Shown: one piece after another, positions 27,953 to 37,158 of the stretch
Numbering within the stretch: the stretch's first letter is position 1
How the letters are laid out: each line of letters starts with the position of its first letter
Notes under the pieces: generated by a model
Told to the model about the DNA's origin: nothing
What the model saw: only the letters and a program-made list of their open reading frames with translations
The model's database searches: none
Translations under genes and position numbers: made by a program
Origin: JALZKA01 sp963734015
GTDB lineage: Bacteria > Actinomycetota > Thermoleophilia > Solirubrobacterales > 70-9
Length of the DNA stretch: 64,000 nucleotides
Reading direction: 5' to 3'
Assembly: GCA_963734015.1 (NCBI GenBank)
Contig: CAVTFG010000012.1
Location: forward strand, 124,001 to 188,000

Positions 27953-28534
27953 TCAGAGGTGGCGCGGGTGGCGCTCCCGATAGCCGCGTGAGCTGCGCCG
28001 CTCCTTGCTCCAGCCCGGGCCGGCGCCCGCAGTCATCGAGGTGTCGAAGCGAAGCCCGGCGATCACCGCATAGGCGTGGCCGCTGTTCGCATAGACCGTG
28101 ATCCACTTGCCCTTGCCGGGGGTGCGCCAGCGCATGAAATCCCCTGACGGCCGCGGCCGGCGCAGGACGCGAGCGCCCCGGTCGCCGAGCGCGTACGAAA
28201 CCGCGCCGGAGCAGTCGTAGCAGCGGGACTTCCAATCGGCGTGGCCGCCGCCATAGCAGTAGCCCTTGCCCTTGGCGATCCGGTTCGCGGCCGTGATCGC
28301 GCGCTCCACCCGATGGGGGGCGCCCTTCGGCGCGATCGCCTGGCCCTTGCTCAGTCGGGCGGTGCGATCCGCGGCTTCGGCGCTGTCGGACAGCGGCGCG
28401 GCCAACATCGTCAGCGCCAGGGCGAGTCCCAGCGGTACAAGCCGGCTCAACGACGCCGGGGCTCGGCTTCGGCCTCCGGCCTCCGCCTCACGGGCGCACA
28501 CAAACGCGGGCGTGCGAAATTGCACGTACTTCAA
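27953..28534 (-). CDS. Secreted NlpC/P60-like cell-wall peptidase
   Basis: A 193-residue exported protein. A hydrophobic segment (VPLGLALALTMLAAP) follows a basic N-terminus, giving a signal peptide cut near AEAAD. The mature part has the catalytic Cys in CYDCSGAVSYAL and a downstream His in NSGHAYAV, the order of an NlpC/P60 (CHAP-like) papain-fold endopeptidase. It should cleave peptidoglycan stems or remodel the wall. The start is a TTG at 28534, supported by GGAGG at 28543-28547. That GGAGG lies in the 3' stem of a c-di-AMP riboswitch, matching the known control of wall hydrolases by this RNA in actinobacteria. Confidence 0.82.
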   Translation of the reverse strand: MKYVQFRTPAFVCAREAEAGGRSRAPASLSRLVPLGLALALTMLAAPLSDSAEAADRTARLSKGQAIAPKGAPHRVERAITAANRIAKGKGYCYGGGHADWKSRCYDCSGAVSYALGDRGARVLRRPRPSGDFMRWRTPGKGKWITVYANSGHAYAVIAGLRFDTSMTAGAGPGWSKERRSSRGYRERHPRHL

Positions 28535-28540
28535 AAAACC

Positions 28541-28680
28541 AGCCTCCTTCTCGGCCTACGGGGTTAGCTGTCGGGCTGGCGCTTAGGAGTCGCGCCCTCG
28601 CCTGTCGCGAGTTAGCCCCAAACGGTTGGGTCCCCCGATCCCGGGCCGGGGCGGGCCGGCCAGGACTCGGCACGTATCCG
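28541..28680 (-). ncRNA. c-di-AMP (ydaO/yuaA) riboswitch
   Basis: Read on the minus strand, the leader has the hallmark ydaO-motif segments in order: GCCGAGTCC, GGGGGACCCA, TGGGGCTAA, a GCG-rich hairpin, GCGACTCCTAAG, CCCGACAGCTAACC and GTAGGC, ending in GAGAAGGAGG. This RNA binds two c-di-AMP molecules and usually turns expression off when c-di-AMP is high. The last stem includes the ribosome binding site of the NlpC/P60-like gene, so control is probably translational. A T-rich patch at 28681-28700 just upstream may hold the promoter. Boundaries are approximate. Confidence 0.82.
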
Positions 28681-28839
28681 GTTGTACAAACAAACAGGCC
28701 CGCCGCTCGAAAGCGTGCGGGCACTGACGCGTGAACCCACCCGGCGCCGGGAAGTTGCGGTCCCGGCCTTCGTGCCCACCTCGGCCGGGAACGTGCCCGG
28801 TCGGGCAGGCCGCGGCCCCGCCTGACTAAAGTGGGCGCC

Positions 28840-30204
28840 ATGTCCACGACGGCGGGCGTCGACGAGCGGATCGGTGACCTGCGCTCGTCGCTGGCCGGCG
28901 CGGTGATCACCTCCGCGGACCCGGGCTACGACGCGGCGCGGCGCGGCTACAACGCCCTGATCGACCGCCGGCCGGCAGCGATCGTGCGCCCACTGGGCCC
29001 GGACGACGTCGCCACGGCGTTCGACTTCGCGCGCTCGCAGGGGCTCGAGGTCGCGGTGCGCGGTGGCGGGCACAACCCCGCCGGACACTGCGTCCTCGAC
29101 GACGGGCTGGTGATCGACCTGTCGCTGATGCGCAGGGTGGACGTGGATGCCGACGCGCGTGTCGCACGCTCGCAGGGCGGCGCGACTTGGCTCGACTTCG
29201 ACACGTCCACACAGGCGTTCGGGCTCGTGACGCCCGGCGGGGTGGTCGGCACGACCGGCGTCGCCGGGCTGACGTTCGGCGGGGGCATCGGGCACCTGAC
29301 CGCGCAGCACGGGCTGACCTGCGACCACCTGATCGCGGCCGATCTCGTCACCCCGGCCGGCCGCGCGGTGCGCGCCTCTGAGGACGAGGACGCGGAGCTC
29401 CTCTGGGGCCTGCGGGGAGGCGGCGGCAACTTCGGCGTGGCCACCCGGCTGGAGTTCCGGCTCCACCCGCTCGAGCGGGTGCTCGGAGGCCGTCTCACCT
29501 ACCTGGGGGACGGCGTGGCCGAGGCCCTGCGCCGCTACCGGGACGTCGCGCTCGACGCCCCGAACGACTTCAGCTGCGGGGCCCTGCTCGCGGTGGACGA
29601 AGGGTTGCGGCCGGTGCTGATCGTCTCGCCGTGCTACACCGGCGCCGAGGCCGAGCCTCGGGAGCTCGCCGAGCTCCGCGCCGCGCCGGGACTCGTCGAC
29701 GACGGCATCCGGATCCACGGCTTCGTCGCTCAGCAGCATGTGTTCAACCCGCCCTACGGCACGGAGCGGACCTACTGGAAGGGGCACTTCGTCCGCGAGC
29801 TGTCGGATGAGCTGATCGACGACCTGATCGCGCGCATGGGCGTCCTCGGACGCCCGCCGGGCCAGATCCTGATCGAGTCACTGCACGGCGCGGCGAAGGA
29901 CGGCGGCGCGGACAGCGGCGCGGTCGGATTCCGCGAGGCGGCGTTCAACCTCAGCGCGATGGGCGCCTGGTTCGATCCCGAGCTCGACGAGGAGGGCATC
30001 CAGTGGACGCGCGACACCGCCGCCGCGATGGCGCCCTGGTCGGCGACCGGGGCCGGCTACGTCAACTACATGCAGGCGGACGAGCCCATCGAGCGCGTCC
30101 GGGCTGCGTTCGGCACCGACGCGTTCGCACGCCTCCAGGAGCTCAAGTCCCGGTACGACCCGGACAACGTGCTGCACCGCAACCAGAACGTCCCGCCGGC
30201 CTGA
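28840..30204 (+). CDS. FAD-linked oxidase, berberine-bridge (BBE) type
   Basis: A 454-residue oxidoreductase with an FAD_binding_4 (PCMH) domain. RPLGPDDVATAFDFAR, the cofactor-binding RGGGHNPAGH (His is the common covalent FAD site) and GGVVGTTGVAGLTFGGGIGHL are all present. The C-terminal BBE segment has GYVNYMQADE and YDPDNVLHRNQNV. There is no Cys in the second covalent-FAD position, so attachment is probably single. Family members oxidise sugars, alkaloids or other alcohols; the substrate is unknown. The ATG at 28840 is preferred over a GTG three codons upstream. Confidence 0.88.
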   Translation: MSTTAGVDERIGDLRSSLAGAVITSADPGYDAARRGYNALIDRRPAAIVRPLGPDDVATAFDFARSQGLEVAVRGGGHNPAGHCVLDDGLVIDLSLMRRVDVDADARVARSQGGATWLDFDTSTQAFGLVTPGGVVGTTGVAGLTFGGGIGHLTAQHGLTCDHLIAADLVTPAGRAVRASEDEDAELLWGLRGGGGNFGVATRLEFRLHPLERVLGGRLTYLGDGVAEALRRYRDVALDAPNDFSCGALLAVDEGLRPVLIVSPCYTGAEAEPRELAELRAAPGLVDDGIRIHGFVAQQHVFNPPYGTERTYWKGHFVRELSDELIDDLIARMGVLGRPPGQILIESLHGAAKDGGADSGAVGFREAAFNLSAMGAWFDPELDEEGIQWTRDTAAAMAPWSATGAGYVNYMQADEPIERVRAAFGTDAFARLQELKSRYDPDNVLHRNQNVPPA

Positions 30205-30232
30205 GCGGCAGTCGCGGGGCTAGGCTCACCTC

Positions 30233-31828
<1,596 letters not shown>

Positions 31829-31854
31829 ACGCGCGCTCGCTTAGGGTTCCGCGC

Positions 31855-32571
31855 GTGGACGACTTCGACGTCACCAGGACCGTGCTGCTCTGGCTCTGGG
31901 CCTTCGGCCTGGGATGCATCGAGATCGAGATCGAGGGCGGCCACGGATGGGCGGAGCGGCTGCCGACCTGGTACCTCCGGCGAGGGAAGCTCGGGCGCGC
32001 CTACGCCGTGGTCATGGGCCAGCGCCCGCTCACCGGCTACCACGTGTTCGCGTTCACGATCCCGCTGGTGATCCTGCACCTGCCGTTCGGCTTCGGCCTG
32101 GACTGGAGCTGGAGCGCCGAGCTGTCGCAGCTCGGGATCTTCTTCGCCCTGGCCGTGATCTGGGACTACATCTGGTTCGTCAACAACCCCGCATACACGG
32201 TGCGCCGCTTCCGGCGCGAGAACGTCTGGTGGTTCCAGGTGCCGTGGATCTGGCGCTTCCCGCTCGACTACTACACCGGGATCGGGGTCTCGATCGCCCT
32301 CGCGGGGGTTGCGGCGCTGGCCGCCGACGACTCGTCACCGCTGGTCAGCCACCTGTGGCTCCTGGCGGGGCTGTTCGTCCTGACCGCGCTCGCGGTCCTG
32401 GCCGCCCCCCTCTACCACCGCTGGTACCGCCACATGCGCCGTCGCGGTGCCGACGACCGCGCGGTCACCGGGACGTTCGGACCGCCCGCCCCGGAAGAGG
32501 TCTGGACCGGCGGCACGCCCGACCTTCATCCGCTCGACGAGCGCAGGCCTGACCAGCGTTCCGCGCCTTGA
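31855..32571 (+). CDS. Hypothetical polytopic membrane protein
   Basis: A 238-residue protein starting at GTG 31855, 26 bases after the flavoprotein gene. Five or so hydrophobic segments are visible (VLLWLWAFGLGC, VFAFTIPLVILHLPF, LGIFFALAVIWDYIWF, GVSIALAGVAALAA, LLAGLFVLTALAVLAA). Tryptophan is unusually frequent and a conserved-looking VNNPAYTVRRFRRENVWWFQVPW loop sits in the middle. I do not recognise the family. The tight spacing suggests co-transcription with the fusion flavoprotein. Confidence 0.65.
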   Translation: MDDFDVTRTVLLWLWAFGLGCIEIEIEGGHGWAERLPTWYLRRGKLGRAYAVVMGQRPLTGYHVFAFTIPLVILHLPFGFGLDWSWSAELSQLGIFFALAVIWDYIWFVNNPAYTVRRFRRENVWWFQVPWIWRFPLDYYTGIGVSIALAGVAALAADDSSPLVSHLWLLAGLFVLTALAVLAAPLYHRWYRHMRRRGADDRAVTGTFGPPAPEEVWTGGTPDLHPLDERRPDQRSAP

Positions 32572-32625
32572 CCGAGTCGCTCGCCGGCAAGGTGGCGCTG
32601 GTGGCGGGTGCGACCCGCGGCGCCG
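32568..32625 (+). pseudogene. N-terminal stub of a short-chain dehydrogenase
   Basis: Starting with a TTG that overlaps the stop of the membrane-protein gene, these ~19 codons read SLAGKVALVAGATRGA, the typical first strand and cofactor loop of an SDR. The sequence then passes directly into unrelated DNA leading to the next gene. No other SDR segments are found downstream, so most of a dehydrogenase gene has been lost. Confidence 0.45.
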
Positions 32626-32678
32626 ACCGCCCCAGGACGCCGGGTTGCCCGCCGACCCGACCGGGTATCGCTGAGGCA

Positions 32679-33125
32679 GTGGACAGGGACGTTCGCATTC
32701 AGAGCAAGCGCCTCGAGGCGCTGATCGGAACCTGGCGGACGCGCGGCGAGGTCCTCGGAGACGACGGCGAGACGCCGGTCGCGATGGTCGATGGCTACGA
32801 CCGGTACGAGTGGCTGGGACCGTCCTTCGTGATCCACCGGATCGACGTGACGATGGGCGACCAGGAGGTTCGAGGCCTCGAGATGATCGGCCCGTACCTG
32901 CCGGACGACGACGCCTTCGCCACCCGGGCCTATGACAACGAGGGCGGCGAGCAGGTCGCGACCGCGACGGTCGACGAGGACGGTGCGTGGACCTTCCGCG
33001 CCGACGGAGCCAAGGCGACGCTGACGCTCGCCGCGGACGGCCTGTCCGCGAGCGCCAATTGGGTTCGCAGCGAGGACGGCGACACCTGGCGTCCCTGGAT
33101 GCGGCTCAGGCTGAACCGAGAGTAG
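32679..33125 (+). CDS. DUF1579-like conserved hypothetical protein
   Basis: From GTG 32679 the protein is ~148 residues. It has the pattern EALIGTWRTRGEVLGD, a YDRYEWLGPSFVIHRIDVTMGDQEVRGLEMI strand set and a C-terminal lipocalin-like SASANWVRSEDGDTWRPWMRLRLNR. This resembles DUF1579/lipocalin-like beta-barrel proteins that are common next to stress or transport genes. Function unknown. The same frame is open upstream into the SDR stub, but the bridging residues have no homology-like features, so the shorter start is preferred. Confidence 0.65.
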   Translation: MDRDVRIQSKRLEALIGTWRTRGEVLGDDGETPVAMVDGYDRYEWLGPSFVIHRIDVTMGDQEVRGLEMIGPYLPDDDAFATRAYDNEGGEQVATATVDEDGAWTFRADGAKATLTLAADGLSASANWVRSEDGDTWRPWMRLRLNRE

Positions 33126-33130
33126 GTGCC

Positions 33131-33520
33131 TCAGAGGCCGAGGCCGCGGACGCCCGTCTCGTTCCAGCCGAGGTGATGCGCCACCTCGTGGCGGACGGTG
33201 CGCTCGACCTGGGCGCGGAGTAGCCCGGGGTCGTGGCCGAAGTCGCGCTCGAGCGTGTCCTGGAAGATCACGATCCGGTCCGGGTAGTGGCCGCCCCGCG
33301 CCACGGTGGCGCCCATGTAGAGCCCGTACGCGCGGTGCTCGTAACCGCGATTCGAGACCGTCACCGGCGTGGTCTGGAGCACCTCCTGGAACTCCTCGGG
33401 CAGGTCGTCCAGGGCGCGCACGACGAGCTCGTCGAACTCACTCGGCGGGTCCGCAGGAGGCGCCATGGCGGCCAGCGCCTCGCTGCGGTCGACGAGGCGA
33501 CGGAACTCGGGCTCCGGCAT
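33131..33520 (-). CDS. Zincin-like metallopeptidase family protein
   Basis: A 129-residue protein ending with RTVRHEVAHHLGWNE, the HExxH motif of the small zincin-like (PF06262-type) metallopeptidase family. Upstream elements FDELVVRALDDLPEEF, YGLYMGATVARGG and PDRIVIFQDTLERDFG also match the family. Length from the ATG at 33520 is normal for a cytosolic member. The 5' part overlaps a two-helix membrane frame, and a single indel would join the two into one membrane-anchored protease; this cannot be settled here. Confidence 0.78.
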   Translation of the reverse strand: MPEPEFRRLVDRSEALAAMAPPADPPSEFDELVVRALDDLPEEFQEVLQTTPVTVSNRGYEHRAYGLYMGATVARGGHYPDRIVIFQDTLERDFGHDPGLLRAQVERTVRHEVAHHLGWNETGVRGLGL

Positions 33521-33707
33521 CTCGCTGGCCCGTGAGCGCGACGATCGCCCAGGCGGTGAGCAGCACAACGGCGAGCGCACCCGCGAGCAGTGTCAACAAT
33601 CCGCCGACCCCGGCGAAGGACGGCGGGTTAAGGAACAGGAGCAGCAGGCCGGCGATGAAGGCGCTCAGCGCGGCGGCGCGCAGCGGTGGGAGGAGGTCTT
33701 CCCTCAT
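33438..33707 (-). CDS. Small two-helix membrane protein (possible N-terminus of the metallopeptidase)
   Basis: The first 60 residues contain two membrane segments (AALSAFIAGLLLLFL and LLTLLAGALAVVLLTAWAIVAL). After VALTGQR the frame turns into Pro/Arg-rich sequence, while the +1 frame continues as the metallopeptidase N-terminus. I suspect a frameshift near 33535 and a natural product of ~190 residues with a membrane anchor. It starts 26 bases after the DUF2149 gene. Confidence 0.5.
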   Translation of the reverse strand: MREDLLPPLRAAALSAFIAGLLLLFLNPPSFAGVGGLLTLLAGALAVVLLTAWAIVALTGQRDAGARVPSPRRPQRGAGRHGASCGPAE

Positions 33708-33732
33708 ACGAGTGAGGGTACGGCCCGGCGCC

Positions 33733-34161
33733 TCACGGCGAGGCGGGCGGAGGCACCTCGCTCTCGGGCGCGCCGGGGTCGGTCGGGACCTCGGCTTCGG
33801 GCTCCTCGGGGATCACCGGGGCTCCCTCGCCGGGAACGCTCCCGGCGTTCTCCGGGCGGACGATCACCGTCCGCCCGTCCTCGAGGCGGTAGACGGTGCC
33901 GATCTCCTCGCCCTCCCCCACGACCCGCTCGCCGGGCTGGACTTCGATCTCGTTCACGACGTCGTCGGGAGCGGCGGTGATCGGGGCGCCGGCCGGAACC
34001 GCCTCCTGGTCGGTGAGGAGCTCGGTCAGATCGAGCGACGCCAGCGCCGCGATCAGGAACCCGACGGCGAGGACGATGCCGAGGTCGAAGAGGTTGACGA
34101 GGCCGTCGAGCGGGTCTCCTCCCCGGTCCGCGTGCCGGCGGGCGCGGTGGCTCACCGTCAA
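33733..34161 (-). CDS. DUF2149-family membrane protein (ExbD-like partner)
   Basis: A 142-residue protein with a basic N-terminus, one membrane segment (LGIVLAVGFLIAALASL) and a soluble acidic domain. The NLFDLGIVLAVGFLIA opening, the VYRLEDGRTVIV strand and the position next to a MotA/TolQ/ExbB gene match DUF2149. This family is predicted to act like ExbD/TolR in energising an envelope process. The C-terminal ~40 residues are Pro/Glu-rich. The start overlaps the ExbB-like gene stop (ATGA). Confidence 0.75.
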   Translation of the reverse strand: MTVSHRARRHADRGGDPLDGLVNLFDLGIVLAVGFLIAALASLDLTELLTDQEAVPAGAPITAAPDDVVNEIEVQPGERVVGEGEEIGTVYRLEDGRTVIVRPENAGSVPGEGAPVIPEEPEAEVPTDPGAPESEVPPPASP

Positions 34162-35069
34162 GACGATTCACCCTGTCGGGGGGCGGAGGGCGACGATTCG
34201 GAAGGCGTCTCGGCGGTCCGTGTCGCGGGTTCCGCCGGCTTCTCCGCGCTCTGAGACGCGGGCTCCGCGGGCTTCGTCGGGCTCTGCGTCACGGGCTCTG
34301 CGGGCTTCTCCGGGCTCGGCGTTGTGGGTGGGCTCGGCGTCGCGGGCGGGCTCTGCATGACGGTCTTGGGCTCCGGCGTTGCCGCTTCGGCCGGCGACTT
34401 GGCGCTCGCGGTCGGCGTGGCGGGGGACGTCGTCGCCGGCGTCGGCGTCAGCGTCACGCCGGGAGCAAGCTGCGCCGCCACGTACTCGAGATCCGAGAAG
34501 TCCTGGCCGTAGAGCCGGTCGCGCACGAGCGAGATCGCAAACGCGATCGCACCGACCATGAGCCCCAGAACGGTGACGCTGAACGCGACGCGCAGGTTGT
34601 CGCTGAGCGTCTCGATGTCCCCTTCGGCCAGTCCCACCAGCGCGGGCGACAGGGGGATGAGCGTCCCCATCAGCCCCAGGGCCGGGCCGATCCGGACGAG
34701 CATCCGGGTTCGCTCGAGCCGGCGAATGGATGCGTAGTCGAACTCGGCGAGATCCTTGGCGATCCGGTCGCTACCGCCCGGCTGCTGGCGCTGGTCGACG
34801 ATCGATCCCAGGACGCCGCGCATCGACCTGCTCGCCGCGAGCGGAGATAGTGAGAGCTTCGCCTTGACGGTGTCGCCTCCCGCAAGCGCCTGGCGCGCCT
34901 CGCCCACGGCCCGATCGAGCTTCTGCACGCCGCGGCCGCGGCGCCGGACGAGCTCGGCGATCATCCCGCCGAGCTCGAAGACGACGACCGCGAGCGCGAG
35001 CAGCGCGAGGACGAGCACCGGAATTTCGAGCGCTTCCGCGACATCGAAGAGGACTTCCTCTACATCCAT
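34158..35069 (-). CDS. MotA/TolQ/ExbB-family proton channel protein
   Basis: A 303-residue membrane protein with three hydrophobic segments (LVLALLALAVVVFEL, IGPALGLMGTLIPLSPALVGL, LRVAFSVTVLGLMVGAIAFAI). The second and third form the proton-channel signature of ExbB/TolQ. After ~residue 205 it carries a ~95-residue Thr/Pro/Ala/Glu-rich tail with repeats of the type KPAEPxxQS, unusual for the family and probably a flexible linker. The ATG overlaps the PKD-protein stop by one base. It should use the proton gradient to move a partner, most likely the DUF2149 protein and the secreted PKD-like protein. Confidence 0.82.
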   Translation of the reverse strand: MDVEEVLFDVAEALEIPVLVLALLALAVVVFELGGMIAELVRRRGRGVQKLDRAVGEARQALAGGDTVKAKLSLSPLAASRSMRGVLGSIVDQRQQPGGSDRIAKDLAEFDYASIRRLERTRMLVRIGPALGLMGTLIPLSPALVGLAEGDIETLSDNLRVAFSVTVLGLMVGAIAFAISLVRDRLYGQDFSDLEYVAAQLAPGVTLTPTPATTSPATPTASAKSPAEAATPEPKTVMQSPPATPSPPTTPSPEKPAEPVTQSPTKPAEPASQSAEKPAEPATRTAETPSESSPSAPRQGESS

Positions 35070-36230
35070 CAGCGGGGCAGCAGCCTACGCAGGCGGGAGA
35101 GATCGGGACGACTGAGCCGGCGCCGTGGACGGATCCGTTCGAACTCCCAGCCGGCGCCCAGACCGAGGAGGACCGCCGCCACCCCGGCCGCGACGACCGC
35201 TCCGGAGATCGCGAGCTCGGATTCGTCGGCGGCTTCCTCGGGCGTATCCGGGAGACCCGCGTCCGCGCCGGTCGATCCCGCGGGCGGGATCGGGGTGGTG
35301 TCGGCGAGCAGGTCCCCGGCGACCTCGCTGGCCTGGTCCGCGGGAGGCGCCTGATCGGGGTCGTCCGGCGTCGCCTCGGGCGAGGTCGAGGGCGTGCTGG
35401 GTGTAGTGCTGGGCGAGTCGTAGGTCGGCGATGTGTAGGAGGGGGTCGTCCCGGTGCTGTCGGAGGAAGTGCTCGAGTCCGAGTAACCCACGCCGCCGGA
35501 CCCCGTGCTGGAACCGCCGGTGCCGTCGTCGTCGTCCGGCTTGCGATCGACGAACACCGTGGTGGCGTCGGAGGCCAACGTCGCGCCTCCCTTCGAGACC
35601 GTGACGTGCACGGTCTTGCGGCCCTTGTCCGGGAAGCGGTAGGTGACCGACCGTCCGCTCTTCGAGTCGAGGCCGTCGCCGCCCCATCTGAAGTTGAGCC
35701 CATCGCCCGGACCGCCGCTGACCTCCGCCGTGAAGTCGACCGAATCGCCCGCGTCGATCTCCTCGTCCTCGCGGCGTGATGCTCACCGAGTATCTGCTCG
35801 CCGTTACCCCTGGCGCGCCCGGCACGATCACGCCCGGGTCGATCGCCCCGGTCCGGCACGATGAACGTGGCGTCACCCTGGTCGTCGAAGAACGCCGGCG
35901 GGGTGTCGTCCGGGAACGCCTGGTACTCGTCGTCGGTGAGGAATACCGAGCCGACCTGGACGCTCGACCATGCCCGCGGCGGCACGCCCGCGCGGCGCAG
36001 GAGGCCTGGCCAGGGACACCCCGGTCACCTCCCGGCTCTCGCCGTCGACCACGTATTCCTGATTCGGGCCGACGTCGCGCCGGACGTCTGCGATGTCGAC
36101 GCGCCGGACGCTCGCCGTCGGGTTGCGTCACGTGGATCGTGGTCGCGGCCGGCGCCAGGGCGACCAGGGCCCCGAGGCCGAGGAGCAGCACGGCTGCGGC
36201 GATCCGGCGGGTTCCGTTCTTGGTGCTCAT
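35069..36230 (-). pseudogene. Exported PKD-like domain protein with C-terminal anchor, frameshifted
   Basis: It begins with a signal peptide (RIAAAVLLLGLGALVALAPA) followed by TTIHVTQPDG. In shifted frames an SVQVGSVFLTDDEYQAFPDDTPPAFFDDQGDATF domain and a PKD-like beta-sandwich ending in HVTVSKGGATLASDATTVFVDRKP follow. A ~120-residue Ser/Thr/Pro linker and a C-terminal membrane helix (AISGAVVAAGVAAVLLGLGAGW) with a basic tail complete it. Two or more shifts (near 36120-36010 and 35780) interrupt it. It heads the ExbB-like/DUF2149 cassette and is its probable surface partner. Confidence 0.7.
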
Positions 36231-36232
36231 CG

Positions 36233-36759
36233 CTACGGGCTCGCTCTATAGATAGCTGGTTTGGCCGACGGGGTGCCGAGCCGTGGTCGGCGGGTACCGC
36301 CAGCCCGGGCTCGAGGGCCGCGTTCAGCTCCTCGAGGAGCCGGCGTAGCTCGCGCATCTTTGCCCGGCCGAGCGTGCGGGTCCACTCGGCCTCCGTCTCG
36401 GCGACGAACCGCCGCGCGACCGCGTAGACCTCCGCGCCGCGCCGGGTGGAGCGCACCAGCTTGGCCCGGCGATCGAGCGGGTCCGGGACCCGCTCCACGT
36501 AGCCGTGGCGCTCCAGGTGGGCGACCAGCTCGGCCATGGACTGCTTGGTGACCTGGGCGCGCCGCGCGAGCTCGCTCACCCGGGTCCCCCCGTCGTCGAG
36601 GAACGCGAACACGTTCCCGTGCGGCGCACGGACGTCGGGGTGGCCCGCCTCTGCGAGGCGCTCGTGGAGCCGCTCGGACGCGATCCGGTACGGCTCGCGC
36701 AGGAGGATGCCGAGGTTCTGCTCGCGGGGCCGAGTGGGTGGATCGGGAGCGGCCGACAT
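36233..36759 (-). CDS. MarR-family transcriptional regulator
   Basis: A winged helix-turn-helix regulator. GTRVSELARRAQVTKQSMAELVAHLERHGYVERVPDPLDRRAKLVRST covers the recognition helix and wing (DPxDRRAK). The conserved part ends near 36310 (LRRLLEELNAALEP). In the sequence as given the frame stays open to 36025, which would overlap the next gene by 200 bases. A one-base shift near 36290 would end it at 36233, three bases before the PKD-protein start; that end is used here. It is divergent from a 106-residue protein gene, with two palindromes in between that are its probable operators. Confidence 0.82.
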
Positions 36760-36762
36760 GTG

Positions 36763-36777
36763 GACAGGATACCTGTC
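36763..36777. promoter_or_regulatory. Palindromic operator 1 (probable MarR site)
   Basis: GACAGG-ATA-CCTGTC, a perfect 6-3-6 inverted repeat four bases upstream of the MarR start codon. A -10-like TATACT (36778-36783) for the divergent plus-strand gene directly abuts it. The arms are identical to those of the second site 32 bases away. Confidence 0.7.
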
Positions 36778-36794
36778 TATACTCCCGTGATGAA

Positions 36795-36809
36795 GACAGG
36801 CAGCCTGTC
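36795..36809. promoter_or_regulatory. Palindromic operator 2 (probable MarR site)
   Basis: GACAGG-CAG-CCTGTC, a second perfect 6-3-6 inverted repeat with the same arms as the first. Centres are 32 bases apart, about three helical turns, so two dimers would sit on the same DNA face. It overlaps a TTGACA box on the minus strand (36806-36811) that could be part of the marR promoter, suggesting autorepression. Confidence 0.7.
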
Positions 36810-36837
36810 AACTTCCAAGGCACGAAGGAGAACCCAA

Positions 36838-37158
36838 ATGTCGGACTCAACCAGCCCGAAGGCATACCTGACGATCGCTCGCATCTCGGGTGACCCGGAA
36901 GAACTGCTCGACGGTTATGCGCGGTCGGCCGCCGTAATGGCCGGCGTCGGCCGCGACCACGGCCTGATCCTCCACGCAGCGGCAAAGGCCGACGACGGCG
37001 TCGTCATCGTCAACCTGTGGCCGTCCAAGGACGGCTCGGAGGCCGCGGCCCGCGACCCCCGAAGGCTGGACACGCTCGCCGATCTGGGACTCACCCCAGA
37101 TCGGTTCCGCCGCGACCACCACGACGTCGTGAATCTGGATCTATTCCGCCAGATCTAG
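36838..37158 (+). CDS. Small alpha/beta-barrel-like hypothetical protein, MarR-divergent
   Basis: A 106-residue protein from ATG 36838 with AAGGAG eight bases upstream. The sequence (AYLTIARISGDPEELLDGYARSAAVMAGVG, LILHAAAKADDGVVIVNLWPSKDGSEAAARD) has the strand-helix pattern of dimeric alpha/beta-barrel (ABM-like) proteins. These often act as monooxygenases or ligand binders. It shares the operator region with the MarR gene and is probably its main target. The 3' end overlaps the convergent channel gene by four bases. Confidence 0.72.
   Translation: MSDSTSPKAYLTIARISGDPEELLDGYARSAAVMAGVGRDHGLILHAAAKADDGVVIVNLWPSKDGSEAAARDPRRLDTLADLGLTPDRFRRDHHDVVNLDLFRQI

Noticed and set aside
36025..36300. 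Long C-terminal extension of the MarR protein
   Set aside because: It would overlap the signal peptide of the next gene by about 200 bases and is Arg/Pro-rich without family similarity; a single indel gives a normal end.
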